Shown here piece by piece: positions 55,576-62,671 of a DNA stretch of 64,000 bases. Every line of letters starts with the position of its first letter. Positions within the stretch are counted from its first letter, which is position 1. The stretch is from assembly GCA_021732385.1 (NCBI GenBank), contig JAKFVA010000003.1, positions 1 to 64,000 of the forward strand. Reading direction: 5' to 3'. The position numbers and the translations under genes were made by a program. The notes beneath the pieces are model-generated. The model worked only from the letters and a program-made list of their open reading frames with translations, had not been told where the DNA came from and searched no databases. The DNA comes from Burkholderiales bacterium (GTDB lineage Bacteria; Pseudomonadota; Gammaproteobacteria; Burkholderiales; Burkholderiaceae_C).

Positions 55576-57234
55576 ATGATTCGACTTACCGAACTCAAGC
55601 TGGCGCTAGACCATACCGCTGGCGACTTGACCGCGCTGATTGGCCAGACGCTAGGCATTGCCCCCGCCGCGCTGGCAGACACGCGCGTGTTCAAGCGCAG
55701 TTTTGATGCCCGCAAGGCGCAACTGCGGGTGGTCTACATCGTCGATGTGGCCTTGCAAAGCGCGGCGCTTGAAGCCCAGGTGCTGGCGCGCCATGCGGGC
55801 CACCTGCACATTGGCCCAGCACCCGCTATGTGGTGGCAGCCGCCGGTGCATGCGCCCGCCACCTGGCCAACGGCCCAATCGCTCAGACCCGTGGTCGTGG
55901 GCTTTGGCCCCTGCGGTATTTTTGCCGCGCTGGTTCTGGCGCAAATGGGTTTCAAACCCATCGTGCTCGAGCGTGGCAAACCGGTGCGCCAGCGCACCCA
56001 AGACACCTGGAACTTGTGGCGCAAAAATGTGCTACACCCAGAGAGCAATGTGCAGTTCGGCGAGGGCGGCGCGGGCACGTTCTCCGACGGCAAGCTCTAT
56101 AGCCAGATCAAGGATCAGCGCCACCTGGGCCGCAAGGTGATGCAGGAGTTTGTCAAAGCCGGTGCGCCGGCTGAAATTCTGGTCGATGCGCACCCGCACA
56201 TTGGCACCTTCAAACTGGTCAAGGTGGTGGAAAACCTGCGCGCGCAAATCATGGCGCTGGGCGGCGAGATCCGCTTTGAGCAGCGCGTGACCGATGTGCT
56301 GATTGAAGAAAGCGCCGGTGGAAAACACATTCGCGGCTTGTCAGTGCTTGATCAGGCCAGCGGCCAGACCACCGAACTGCGCTGCGACCACGTGGTACTG
56401 GCGCTGGGCCACAGCGCACGCGACACTTTTGCAATGCTGCACGCGCGCGGTGTTTTCATGGAAGCCAAACCGTTCTCCATTGGCTTTCGCATCGAGCATC
56501 CGCAGGGCCTGATTGACCGCGCCCGCTGGGGCCGCCACGCCGGCCACCCCATGTTGGGCGCGGCAGATTACAAGCTGGTGCACCACGCAAGCAATGGCCG
56601 CAGCGTTTACAGCTTTTGCATGTGCCCCGGCGGCACCGTAGTGGCGGCCACATCCGAAGTAGGCCGGGTGGTCACCAACGGCATGAGCCAGTATTCGCGC
56701 AACGAGCGCAATGCCAACGCCGGCATTGTGGTGGGAATTGACCCGCGCGACTACCCGGGTGGCCCGGATGCCGGGCCATTGGCCGGCATTGCGTTGCAGC
56801 GCACGTTGGAATCACACGCCTATGTGCTGGGCGGCAGCACATATGAAGCCCCTGGGCAATTGGTGGGCGACTTTGTGGCGGGCAAGGCGTCCCAGGCACT
56901 GGGCGAGGTTGAGCCTTCGTACAAGCCCGGTGTGCAACTGGTGGACTTGCAAAGCGCGCTGCCCGCCTACGCCATTGCCGCCATCCGCGAGGCGATTCCG
57001 GCATTCGGACACAAGATCAAGGGGTTTGACCGGCACGACGCGGTGCTGACCGGGGTGGAGACACGCACATCTTCGCCTTTGAAAATGACGCGTGGCACCG
57101 ATTTTCAAAGCCTGAATGTGCGCGGCCTTTACCCGGCGGGCGAAGGCGCGAGTTACGCGGGCGGCATTTTGTCGGCGGGGGTGGACGGCATTAAGGTGGG
57201 CGAGGCCGTGGCGCGCCAGTTGGCAGATACATAG
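55576..57234 (+). CDS. FAD-dependent dehydrogenase, COG2509 type
   Basis: A 552-aa flavoprotein. An N-terminal domain of about 110 residues is followed by the FAD Rossmann loop VVVGFGPCGIFAALVLAQMG (GxGxxG, about 109-128), GEGGAGTFSDGKLYSQIKD (about 165-183), and the C-terminal FAD block GLYPAGEGASYAGGILSAGVDG (about 518-539). The family (COG2509, GidA-like) is widespread, usually called a NAD(P)/FAD-dependent oxidoreductase, but its substrate is unknown. The ATG at 55576 is preferred over one at 55549 because it begins at MIRLTELKL, the start seen in relatives. It is the last chromosomal gene before the prophage. Confidence 0.88.
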   Translation: MIRLTELKLALDHTAGDLTALIGQTLGIAPAALADTRVFKRSFDARKAQLRVVYIVDVALQSAALEAQVLARHAGHLHIGPAPAMWWQPPVHAPATWPTAQSLRPVVVGFGPCGIFAALVLAQMGFKPIVLERGKPVRQRTQDTWNLWRKNVLHPESNVQFGEGGAGTFSDGKLYSQIKDQRHLGRKVMQEFVKAGAPAEILVDAHPHIGTFKLVKVVENLRAQIMALGGEIRFEQRVTDVLIEESAGGKHIRGLSVLDQASGQTTELRCDHVVLALGHSARDTFAMLHARGVFMEAKPFSIGFRIEHPQGLIDRARWGRHAGHPMLGAADYKLVHHASNGRSVYSFCMCPGGTVVAATSEVGRVVTNGMSQYSRNERNANAGIVVGIDPRDYPGGPDAGPLAGIALQRTLESHAYVLGGSTYEAPGQLVGDFVAGKASQALGEVEPSYKPGVQLVDLQSALPAYAIAAIREAIPAFGHKIKGFDRHDAVLTGVETRTSSPLKMTRGTDFQSLNVRGLYPAGEGASYAGGILSAGVDGIKVGEAVARQLADT

Positions 57235-57258
57235 TAAACACGGGTGAGATATTTGAAG

Positions 57259-57312
57259 GTTAGTCGGCGCGATATTACGGGATTTAGTGGGCCGAGTTGG
57301 GGATTAAGTGGG
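57259..57312. repeat. Spaced direct repeats next to prophage genes
   Basis: GGGATTTAGTGGG (57279-57291) and GGGATTAAGTGGG (57300-57312) match at 12 of 13 positions and are 21 bp apart, two helical turns. A weaker GTTAGTCGG lies at 57259-57267. They lie in the 167-bp gap between the flavoprotein gene and the first phage gene. Repeated transposase-binding sites at the ends of transposable phages look like this, so it may mark a phage end; an operator is the other option. Right after it, ACAGGAA...TTCCTGT (57313-57338) can form a 7-bp hairpin. Confidence 0.45.
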
Positions 57313-57401
57313 ACAGGAATTGCAACACGCTTTCCTGTGAGGAAAAACCGCCGCTTGATAATTTACGGTGCCGCCACCGCAATCTGCGCCCATTAAAAAG
57401 C

Positions 57402-57911
57402 CTACGGCACCAAATAGCTGCCAATGATCTCGACGATATTTTGACGGTCGGCAGTAGAGACGCCCAAGTACGGGCGGGCAGGAATGTCGCCCCACAAGTG
57501 TGGGAATTGAGCTTTGGTGCCGCCCAGTTGTTGAATGGCCGCATAGGGCTGCGGAGAGCCGACTGCGACTGCCGCTGCCCCTTGCAATTGGTAGTTAATG
57601 CCAGTTTGCAAAGCCTTGGTTTCTCCTGTCAGGGGCTTTTTTGTAGAACTGCGGGCTTTGCCAGCTTTGCTGAGTGAGCCGTCCTTTTTGCGGGTGTTGC
57701 TGAACTGGCCAAGGTAACGATCCACCGTCACTGGCGAGTTTGGGGCCCAGGGCGTGCCATCAGGCGCAGTGGCGATGGTGAAACGGCGCTTGGTGGTATC
57801 AACCAGGTCTTCGCCGATTTCCTTGAAGGCAGGGCGCAGATTTCTGACACGAGCCGTCAGCTGGTTCAAGACTTCGAGTACCTTCTTGTCATTGACTTTT
57901 ACAGTAATCAT
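57402..57911 (-). CDS. Phage virion morphogenesis protein (Mu gpG / tail completion type)
   Basis: A 169-aa protein that resembles the virion morphogenesis family. VNDKKVLEVLNQLTARVRNLRPAFKEIGEDLVDTTKRRF at the N-terminus and the C-terminal FPHLWGDIPARPYLGVSTAD are typical; the latter (PxRPYLG) is shared by many members. It probably acts in tail or head-tail joining. It is downstream of the MuF gene on the same strand, the normal order in Mu-like phages. Confidence 0.8.
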   Translation of the reverse strand: MITVKVNDKKVLEVLNQLTARVRNLRPAFKEIGEDLVDTTKRRFTIATAPDGTPWAPNSPVTVDRYLGQFSNTRKKDGSLSKAGKARSSTKKPLTGETKALQTGINYQLQGAAAVAVGSPQPYAAIQQLGGTKAQFPHLWGDIPARPYLGVSTADRQNIVEIIGSYLVP

Positions 57912-58004
57912 GGCGTATTCTTGAGCTTGTGGGGTTCAAATTCGGACTCGTGCAGGGCGTAAAGGTCGGGAACACTTTGGTGTCATATCGGCTCCCGGAG
58001 AACC

Positions 58005-59207
58005 TCACAACCTATTCACAGGCTGTTTGATCAGGAAGGTCACCAGCGACACTGACCTGTTCTTCTTCCCAGGTCTGATTTCAAAAACCGCGCGCATTGT
58101 TTCATCGCCAAACTGCTTGCGCACCACGATTCGCTTTCTTGCACCAGCCGCCTCACCCAGTGTGAGATTGTCCGCTTCATTGAGCGTGTTCAAAATAAGC
58201 GCGTAGTCCTCTGGAGTCGGTGGCCGCTGAGTGCCTCCATCGTTTCCATGGTCGCGCTGCACATGGCGCGGCGCATCGGCTGGAATTAAAACCGTGTACC
58301 CCTTAACGTCGGTGCCAGTCAACGCGGTAATGGCCTTGTAATTTTCAACAAAACCGAGCCAGAGCGGGTCTTTTCGGCCGCGCTCGCGCAGCACGTCGCG
58401 CGCAAATTGTGCCGCCGAGGTGTTGGCATTTATGTAGCGGTTCACGTCTCTGCTGAGCGCGCTCGTTATGGCGTCAGGATAAGTAATGAGCTTTTCCTGC
58501 ACCAAGTCCCGCAGAGAACTGTCCGTATTCGCCCCCGGCGCATAGTCCCAACCATTGTCAATGCCCGGCGGCGCGCCGGTTCTGGGGTCGGTGGTGTTCC
58601 AGCCTGCGGGCGGCTCTTTGGCGTCGCCTGCGCCCGGTTTGCGCACGGCTTTCACGCGGCACCTGCAGCCCCAGCCGTTTGGCGGGAAGTGAGTGCGCCA
58701 AAACGGGTGGTCGTTTGGCAGCGTCAGGCCCGAGTCACCCCAGGCCAGGTGCAAAGGCCGGGGATTTACCACCCCATCAGCATGGATGTAGCGCCAAAAC
58801 GGTCGCACCGCCTTGAGCTCCGGGTCATTAAGCTGCTTCCAGCGCCCGGCGGCATAGCTGGTGGCAATGTTGGTTTGGTAGATCACCCTCGTGCGCCAGG
58901 CCTCGCCTGCGGGCGTTCCTTGGCCTGCCCACCCGGCCCAGCCCGACTTGCGCACCGCCTCGGCAAAGTCTTTGCGAAATTCGCCAATGCTGCCGCCGGC
59001 GATCGACTTGTCCACCGCCTTGCGAAAATCGGCCAGCAAGTCGGCTTTTTGCGCCCCGGCGACGATAAAGGCGCGGTCATGCGCGGCCCGCAAAATATCG
59101 TCATAGCGCTCGGTGGGCAGGTTGAGCTTGTTGCGAAAGAAGTCGATCTGCTCCTGGAACTGCCCACCGGCAAAGTCCAGCGTAGCCAGGTCATCCGCGC
59201 CCAGCAT
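58005..59207 (-). CDS. MuF-type minor head protein with extra C-terminal domain
   Basis: A 400-aa Mu gpF-like (phage head morphogenesis) protein. The MuF core, about residues 70-220, includes RVIYQTNIATSYAAGRW and the cysteine motif HFPPNGWGCRCRVKAV. The last 97 residues (about 304-400; RHVQRDHG, QRPPTPEDYALILNTLNEAD, then strands with RIVVRKQF, MRAVFEIRPGK, SVSLVTFLIKQ) look like the nuclease-type toxin domains (PBECR) that some MuF proteins carry; this assignment is from memory of the pattern. The ATG at 59207 shares a base with the portal stop. An upstream open region to 59393 is not used. Confidence 0.8.
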   Translation of the reverse strand: MLGADDLATLDFAGGQFQEQIDFFRNKLNLPTERYDDILRAAHDRAFIVAGAQKADLLADFRKAVDKSIAGGSIGEFRKDFAEAVRKSGWAGWAGQGTPAGEAWRTRVIYQTNIATSYAAGRWKQLNDPELKAVRPFWRYIHADGVVNPRPLHLAWGDSGLTLPNDHPFWRTHFPPNGWGCRCRVKAVRKPGAGDAKEPPAGWNTTDPRTGAPPGIDNGWDYAPGANTDSSLRDLVQEKLITYPDAITSALSRDVNRYINANTSAAQFARDVLRERGRKDPLWLGFVENYKAITALTGTDVKGYTVLIPADAPRHVQRDHGNDGGTQRPPTPEDYALILNTLNEADNLTLGEAAGARKRIVVRKQFGDETMRAVFEIRPGKKNRSVSLVTFLIKQPVNRL

Positions 59208-59575
59208 TACGCCGCCTGGCCAGATTCGGTGGCGGCGTTGTAGCGCCCAGCCAGCTCGGCAGCCGCAAAGGCCAGCGTCATCACTTCGGTGAGCTGCTCG
59301 GTCGGCAAGTCGCCATAGGCTGCAAGCAGGCTGTCGCGCAGCGCGGCAGGCGAGTCTGCTGCGCCCACCAGCTTGCGAATCTGCTGCATCCATGCGGCCA
59401 GCACCAGATCGCCCGCGCTGGCCAGGCGCTCGTTCAGCGGGTCATCCGGCAAGGGCGCGGCACTCAAATCACCCTCGGCAAAGCTGGCAGGCACACCTTG
59501 CGGCAAAGGCGTCCCACCGGCGGCTGTGGTTACCGTGGGCTGCAAGGTCGCAGGCTCGGCTAACCACATCAGCAC
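59207..59575 (-). pseudogene. Portal protein (DUF935, Mu gp29-like), C-terminal fragment
   Basis: An open frame of about 122 codons beginning at a GTG. Acidic/alanine-rich helical segments (RLASAGDLVLAAWMQQIRKLVG, LPTEQLTEVMTLAFAAAELAGRYN) match the end of DUF935 portal proteins, which are about 500 residues long. A stop lies four codons before the first in-frame GTG (TGA near 59587), so the first three quarters of the portal are absent. It directly precedes MuF, the usual order of portal-MuF-gpG. This marks a breakpoint of a rearrangement near 59575-59590. Confidence 0.7.
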
Positions 59576-59588
59576 GGTGCGGGCTCAC

Positions 59589-59879
59589 ATGATTGACCAG
59601 TTGCGCGCCCTGCGCAGCGCCCTGCCTGGCGCAGACCTGGACGCCGAAATTCGGCGCGCCAAGGGCGTATCCGAGATTACGCAAACCATCATCAACAGCG
59701 CCAAGGTCGAGGTGGACTACTTACAGGCCACGGGCCAAGCGAGCACTCCGTTTTTGGAGGTGCCGCCAGACCAGCCTTATTTGACCAACACCAAAGTGGC
59801 AAGTAATCACGAGACCCAACATTTACCTGGTGATGGCAACGGCATTACCAGCATCACGCGGCACAAGCTCAGGGGGTGA
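59589..59879 (+). CDS. Small phage protein of unknown function
   Basis: A 96-aa frame on the opposite strand from the portal fragment. It begins MIDQLRALRSALPGADLDAEI and continues with TQTIINSAKVEVDYLQATGQ, a helical segment, and a polar end. No clear Shine-Dalgarno precedes the ATG and the portal breakpoint is only 10-14 bp away, so the 5' end or promoter may have been lost. It overlaps the ASCH gene start. I do not recognise the family with confidence; the style resembles small early proteins of Mu-like phages. Confidence 0.55.
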   Translation: MIDQLRALRSALPGADLDAEIRRAKGVSEITQTIINSAKVEVDYLQATGQASTPFLEVPPDQPYLTNTKVASNHETQHLPGDGNGITSITRHKLRG

Positions 59880-60289
59880 TGATGAAAGCACTCTCAATCC
59901 GGCAATCTTGGGCCTGGCTCATAGTTAATGGCCACAAGACCGTAGAAAACCGCGAGCGCAGTCTGGGCGACTATTTCGGCCCGCTCTTGATTCACGCAAG
60001 CAAGGGCATGACCAAGGCCGATTACGATGCCTGCGTTTTGTTTTTACAGGGTCACCCTGAGCTACGGCAGTACGTGGATTTATTGCCAGCGCCGAATGCG
60101 TTGCCGCGTGGAGGCATCGTGGGCAAGGTCAACTTGACCGGCAAGATAACAAACATTCCCATCGAATACTTCGAGCCTGGGTCTTGGTACACCGGCGCTG
60201 TTGGTTATATTTTGCGGGATGCGGTTGTGCTGCCCTTTGAGCCAAGCATTGGGCGATTGGGATTTTTTGAGGTGGAGCACTCGCAATGA
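59879..60289 (+). CDS. ASCH-domain phage protein
   Basis: A 136-aa protein. KALSIRQSWAWLIVNGHKTVENRE at the N-terminus is the ASCH-domain start (RQ-W-A...I..G.K.vEnR), a PUA-like fold linked to RNA or modified nucleotide binding. GGIVGKVNLTGKI fits the central strand region. The start is one of three adjacent codons (GTG 59876, ATG 59879, ATG 59882), with GGGGG upstream. It precedes a small Cys-rich gene by a 4-bp overlap. The role in the phage is unknown. Confidence 0.75.
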   Translation: MMKALSIRQSWAWLIVNGHKTVENRERSLGDYFGPLLIHASKGMTKADYDACVLFLQGHPELRQYVDLLPAPNALPRGGIVGKVNLTGKITNIPIEYFEPGSWYTGAVGYILRDAVVLPFEPSIGRLGFFEVEHSQ

Positions 60290-60483
60290 GCAGCTTGCGC
60301 CGCATCAGACGCAATGAGTGCAAGGGCAAAGTGCGCCACGCCAGCGCCGATGCAGCCCGCTGTGAGATCAGGGCGGTGATTAAGAAAATGCGAGGCGCTA
60401 TCGGCTTTTTGCAGCCCTACAAATGCCAATTCTGCAATGGCTTTCACATCGGGCACAAGGACTCCAGGAGCGCCAGATGGTGA
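60286..60483 (+). CDS. Small phage protein with Cys-His cluster
   Basis: A 65-aa basic protein that ends YKCQFCNGFHIGHKDSR. The CxxC followed by HxxxH resembles a small zinc-ribbon; basic Arg/Lys at the N-terminus (RRIRRNECKGKVRH) would suit nucleic-acid contact. ATG 60286 overlaps the ASCH stop and its stop overlaps the gemA start, so it is coupled to both. Unknown function. Confidence 0.7.
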   Translation: MSSLRRIRRNECKGKVRHASADAARCEIRAVIKKMRGAIGFLQPYKCQFCNGFHIGHKDSRSARW

Positions 60484-60941
60484 ATCAGGCTAAGCGCGGC
60501 AACGACCTGGCGGCCATCCACATTGCGCAAAAGACGCTGGGCCTGTCCGCAGATGACGCGCAGGCGCTGAAGCTGGGCATTACTGGCCAGGCCAGCTCAG
60601 CCGACATGACGCTGGCGCAGCGGCGGCGCTACATCGCCCACTTGAGTCACCTGCAATCCATCCAGCAGGGCCAACCCAAACCTGTCTACACCGGCCACCG
60701 CCGCGCGCTCGAGCGCAGCATTGGAGACGACTCGGACGAGCGCTGGTCTAAGGCGCGCGCGCTCTGGGCGCTGCTGGCCAAGGCCGGGCAAGTCCAGCAC
60801 GACACGGATGCCGCGCTGACCGCGTATGTCAAGCGCCAAACGCATCTGGAGGCCTGGCGCTTCTTGAACAGCCACCAGATCAACACCGTGATCGAAAGCC
60901 TCAAGCGCTGGTGTTACCGCGCCAAGGTGACGCTCGAATGA
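60477..60941 (+). CDS. Phage GemA-like regulatory protein (DUF1018)
   Basis: A 154-aa GemA-type protein. NDLAAIHIAQKTLGLSADDAQALKLGITGQASSADMTLAQR near the N-terminus and HLEAWRFLNSHQINTVIESLKRWC near the C-terminus are typical of the DUF1018/GemA family, found before mor in Mu-like phages; Mu GemA affects host gene expression and DNA supercoiling. The ATG at 60477 overlaps the previous gene; mor starts inside its last codons (60938). Confidence 0.8.
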   Translation: MVNQAKRGNDLAAIHIAQKTLGLSADDAQALKLGITGQASSADMTLAQRRRYIAHLSHLQSIQQGQPKPVYTGHRRALERSIGDDSDERWSKARALWALLAKAGQVQHDTDAALTAYVKRQTHLEAWRFLNSHQINTVIESLKRWCYRAKVTLE

Positions 60942-61372
60942 GCAAGCTGCCCACTGTGCAAGACCTGGCTCCAGTGCAAGCCGTGCTTGACCCGACCTGC
61001 CCGCCCACGCTGCGCGAGATCACGGAAAACCTGTACCTCGAGCTCGCGCAGGCAGAAGCCAGCTACCCTGACGCTGACCGCGCTGCACACCTTGCCAGTC
61101 TGGCTTGGCGTCAAACCGAGCGCCTGTGCGCTGCTATGGGCGGCATGAACTGGTATCTGAACAAAGGGGTGAGCCTGCGCCTATCCAAGCGCAACCGTCA
61201 GATGTGTGCCGAGTTCCGGGGCGACTACAAGGTGCTGGCCCGTAAATACGACTTAACAGAGCAGCAATGCCGCAACATCGTTGATGCCTGGCAACAAGAA
61301 GAATATGCCAAGCGCCAAAGCGCGCTGTTCGGCCAGACTCCAGCCACACAAAAATCCGCCTGCACAAAATAA
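60938..61372 (+). CDS. mor: Mor transcription activator family protein
   Basis: A 144-aa Mor/C-type activator. The C-terminal helix-turn-helix portion (LSKRNRQMCAEFRGDYKVLARKYDLTEQQCRNIVDAW, as two adjoining parts) and GGMNWYLNKGVSLRLSKRNR match the family. Mor activates the middle promoter in Mu, and here it lies directly upstream of a 212-bp gap with two palindromes before the capsid protease gene, so these may hold its target. It overlaps gemA by 4 bp. Confidence 0.85.
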   Translation: MSKLPTVQDLAPVQAVLDPTCPPTLREITENLYLELAQAEASYPDADRAAHLASLAWRQTERLCAAMGGMNWYLNKGVSLRLSKRNRQMCAEFRGDYKVLARKYDLTEQQCRNIVDAWQQEEYAKRQSALFGQTPATQKSACTK

Positions 61373-61529
61373 GCCCGCCGAGCCCTTGCTGCGCAATCCT
61401 GCGCCCAATCCCCCAGTTTTTGTTTTGGAAGGATTTGGAAGGGGTTTTGATGCGATTGGCGCGCCAATTTGCCACGCAGCGCCGGTGCAACCTGGCCTTC
61501 GCGCGCGCATGACCTGAAAACCACGCATA

Positions 61530-61547
61530 AAAACTAAAACATTTTAG
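61530..61547. promoter_or_regulatory. Perfect palindrome in the mor-protease gap
   Basis: AACTAAAA-CA-TTTTAGTT: an 8-bp perfect inverted repeat with a 2-bp centre, AT-rich, 38-55 bp upstream of the protease ATG. It lies downstream of mor and may be a binding site for Mor or for a phage regulator. No T-run makes it a terminator. Confidence 0.5.
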
Positions 61548-61566
61548 TTATCGCCGCCAGCGCATT

Positions 61567-61584
61567 GGCCCGAAAGTTCGGGCC
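61567..61584. promoter_or_regulatory. Perfect GC-rich palindrome touching the protease start codon
   Basis: GGCCCGAA-AG-TTCGGGCC: an 8-bp perfect inverted repeat with a 2-bp centre ending at the base before the ATG of the protease gene. There is no clear Shine-Dalgarno between it and the ATG, so as DNA it may be an operator, or as RNA a hairpin that hides the start. Confidence 0.5.
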
Positions 61585-62607
61585 ATGGTCAAACCCCAGC
61601 CCACCACCGCCGCAGTGCTGCCCGCGCAAATAGAAATATTTCGCGCTGGTCAGCATACCGACGACTCTGGCACGGTACACAACTTCAGCGCCGCTGATGT
61701 GCAAGGCATGGTGACTGCATACAGTCCGGCACTGCGTGAAGCGCCGCTAACGGTAGGGCATCCAGAACACAACCGCCCGGCGTACGGCTGGGTCAAGGGC
61801 TTGGCTATCAATGATGCAGGTCGCTTGGTCATGGACACGCACCAGGTGCAGCCGCAGTTTGCCGAAATGGTGGCTGCTCGACTCTTCAAAAAGCGCAGCG
61901 CAAGTTTTTACCCACCCGGCCACGCCAGCAACCCCAAGCCAGGCAATTGGTATTTGCGGCACGTCGCGTTTTTGGGCGCGCAGCCGCCCGCCATCGCTGG
62001 CCTGGCTGACTTTGCCGACACCGATGCCACCGGCGCGGTGAACTTTTCTGAAACCCCTGACCCCGCCACAGACCCGGCCAATTTACCCAATAACCAGGAG
62101 CAACGCATGACGCAAGAACTCTCGCAACAACTAGCCGCTGCGCAAGCAGCGCTGACACAAGCCCAAACCGAGCGTGCTGCTGCCGAGGCAGAGCTGAGCA
62201 TCGCGCACGCCCAAGTTTCGCAATTTGCTGAAGCCGCCAAGGCCGAGCGCAGCGCGGGCTTTGTCAGCTTTGCGCAGGCTCAGGTGCTGGCAGGCAAGCT
62301 GCTGCCTAAAGACCAGGCAGCCTATGTAGGTCTGCTGGAAATTGTGGCCGACGCCAAGCCTGTGAGCTTTGCCGAGGGCGGGGCCACCAAGCAAGTACCT
62401 GCGGTGGATTTGCTCAAGGCGCTGGTCTCCAACGCCAAACCGGTGGTCAGCTTCGGCGAGAGCGCCGCTGGCGGCGCTGCTTTGCCGGGCACTCAGGCGG
62501 CAGGCCAAAGCGATGCCGAGATTGATACCCATGCCAAGGCCTATGCCAAGCAACACAAGGTCAGCTATGCCGAGGCATTGACCGCTGTCACCACCTTTAC
62601 TGCTTGA
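61585..62607 (+). CDS. Mu-like capsid protease/scaffold precursor (gpI type)
   Basis: A 340-aa protein of the Mu-like protease family. The first half (about 1-160) contains PLTVGHPEHNRPAYGWVKGLAI, HQVQPQFAEMVAARLFKKRSASFYP and NWYLRHVAFLGAQPPAIAGL, typical of the gpI protease. The second half is a coiled-coil scaffold (LAAAQAALTQAQTERAAAEAE). As in Mu, the scaffold may be made separately from an internal start at 62107. The major capsid gene follows. The gap from mor (61373-61584) has no gene: lysis, terminase and portal genes expected there are absent. Confidence 0.85.
   Translation: MVKPQPTTAAVLPAQIEIFRAGQHTDDSGTVHNFSAADVQGMVTAYSPALREAPLTVGHPEHNRPAYGWVKGLAINDAGRLVMDTHQVQPQFAEMVAARLFKKRSASFYPPGHASNPKPGNWYLRHVAFLGAQPPAIAGLADFADTDATGAVNFSETPDPATDPANLPNNQEQRMTQELSQQLAAAQAALTQAQTERAAAEAELSIAHAQVSQFAEAAKAERSAGFVSFAQAQVLAGKLLPKDQAAYVGLLEIVADAKPVSFAEGGATKQVPAVDLLKALVSNAKPVVSFGESAAGGAALPGTQAAGQSDAEIDTHAKAYAKQHKVSYAEALTAVTTFTA
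62107..62607 (+). CDS. Nested scaffold protein (gpZ-like), internal in-frame start
   Basis: Within the protease gene, ATG 62107 is in frame and is preceded by AGGAG (62096-62100) at a 6-bp distance, a better ribosome site than that of the full gene. It would produce a 166-aa protein beginning MTQELSQQLAAAQAALTQAQ, the coiled-coil part. In Mu the scaffold gpZ is made from an in-frame start inside gene I, so the same design is likely here. It is a prediction from the site, not shown. Confidence 0.65.
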   Translation: MTQELSQQLAAAQAALTQAQTERAAAEAELSIAHAQVSQFAEAAKAERSAGFVSFAQAQVLAGKLLPKDQAAYVGLLEIVADAKPVSFAEGGATKQVPAVDLLKALVSNAKPVVSFGESAAGGAALPGTQAAGQSDAEIDTHAKAYAKQHKVSYAEALTAVTTFTA

Positions 62608-62671
62608 GCAGCCTGCCCGCCGCCCAAGCACGCTACCCGACAACCCCTGCAATTTTTAAGGAACTCCGGCC

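Noticed and set aside
57936-57986. A 16-codon frame on the minus strand between MuF and gpG, considered as an immunity peptide
   Set aside because: Too short and without features, despite a GGGAG before the ATG; immunity proteins of MuF toxins are larger.
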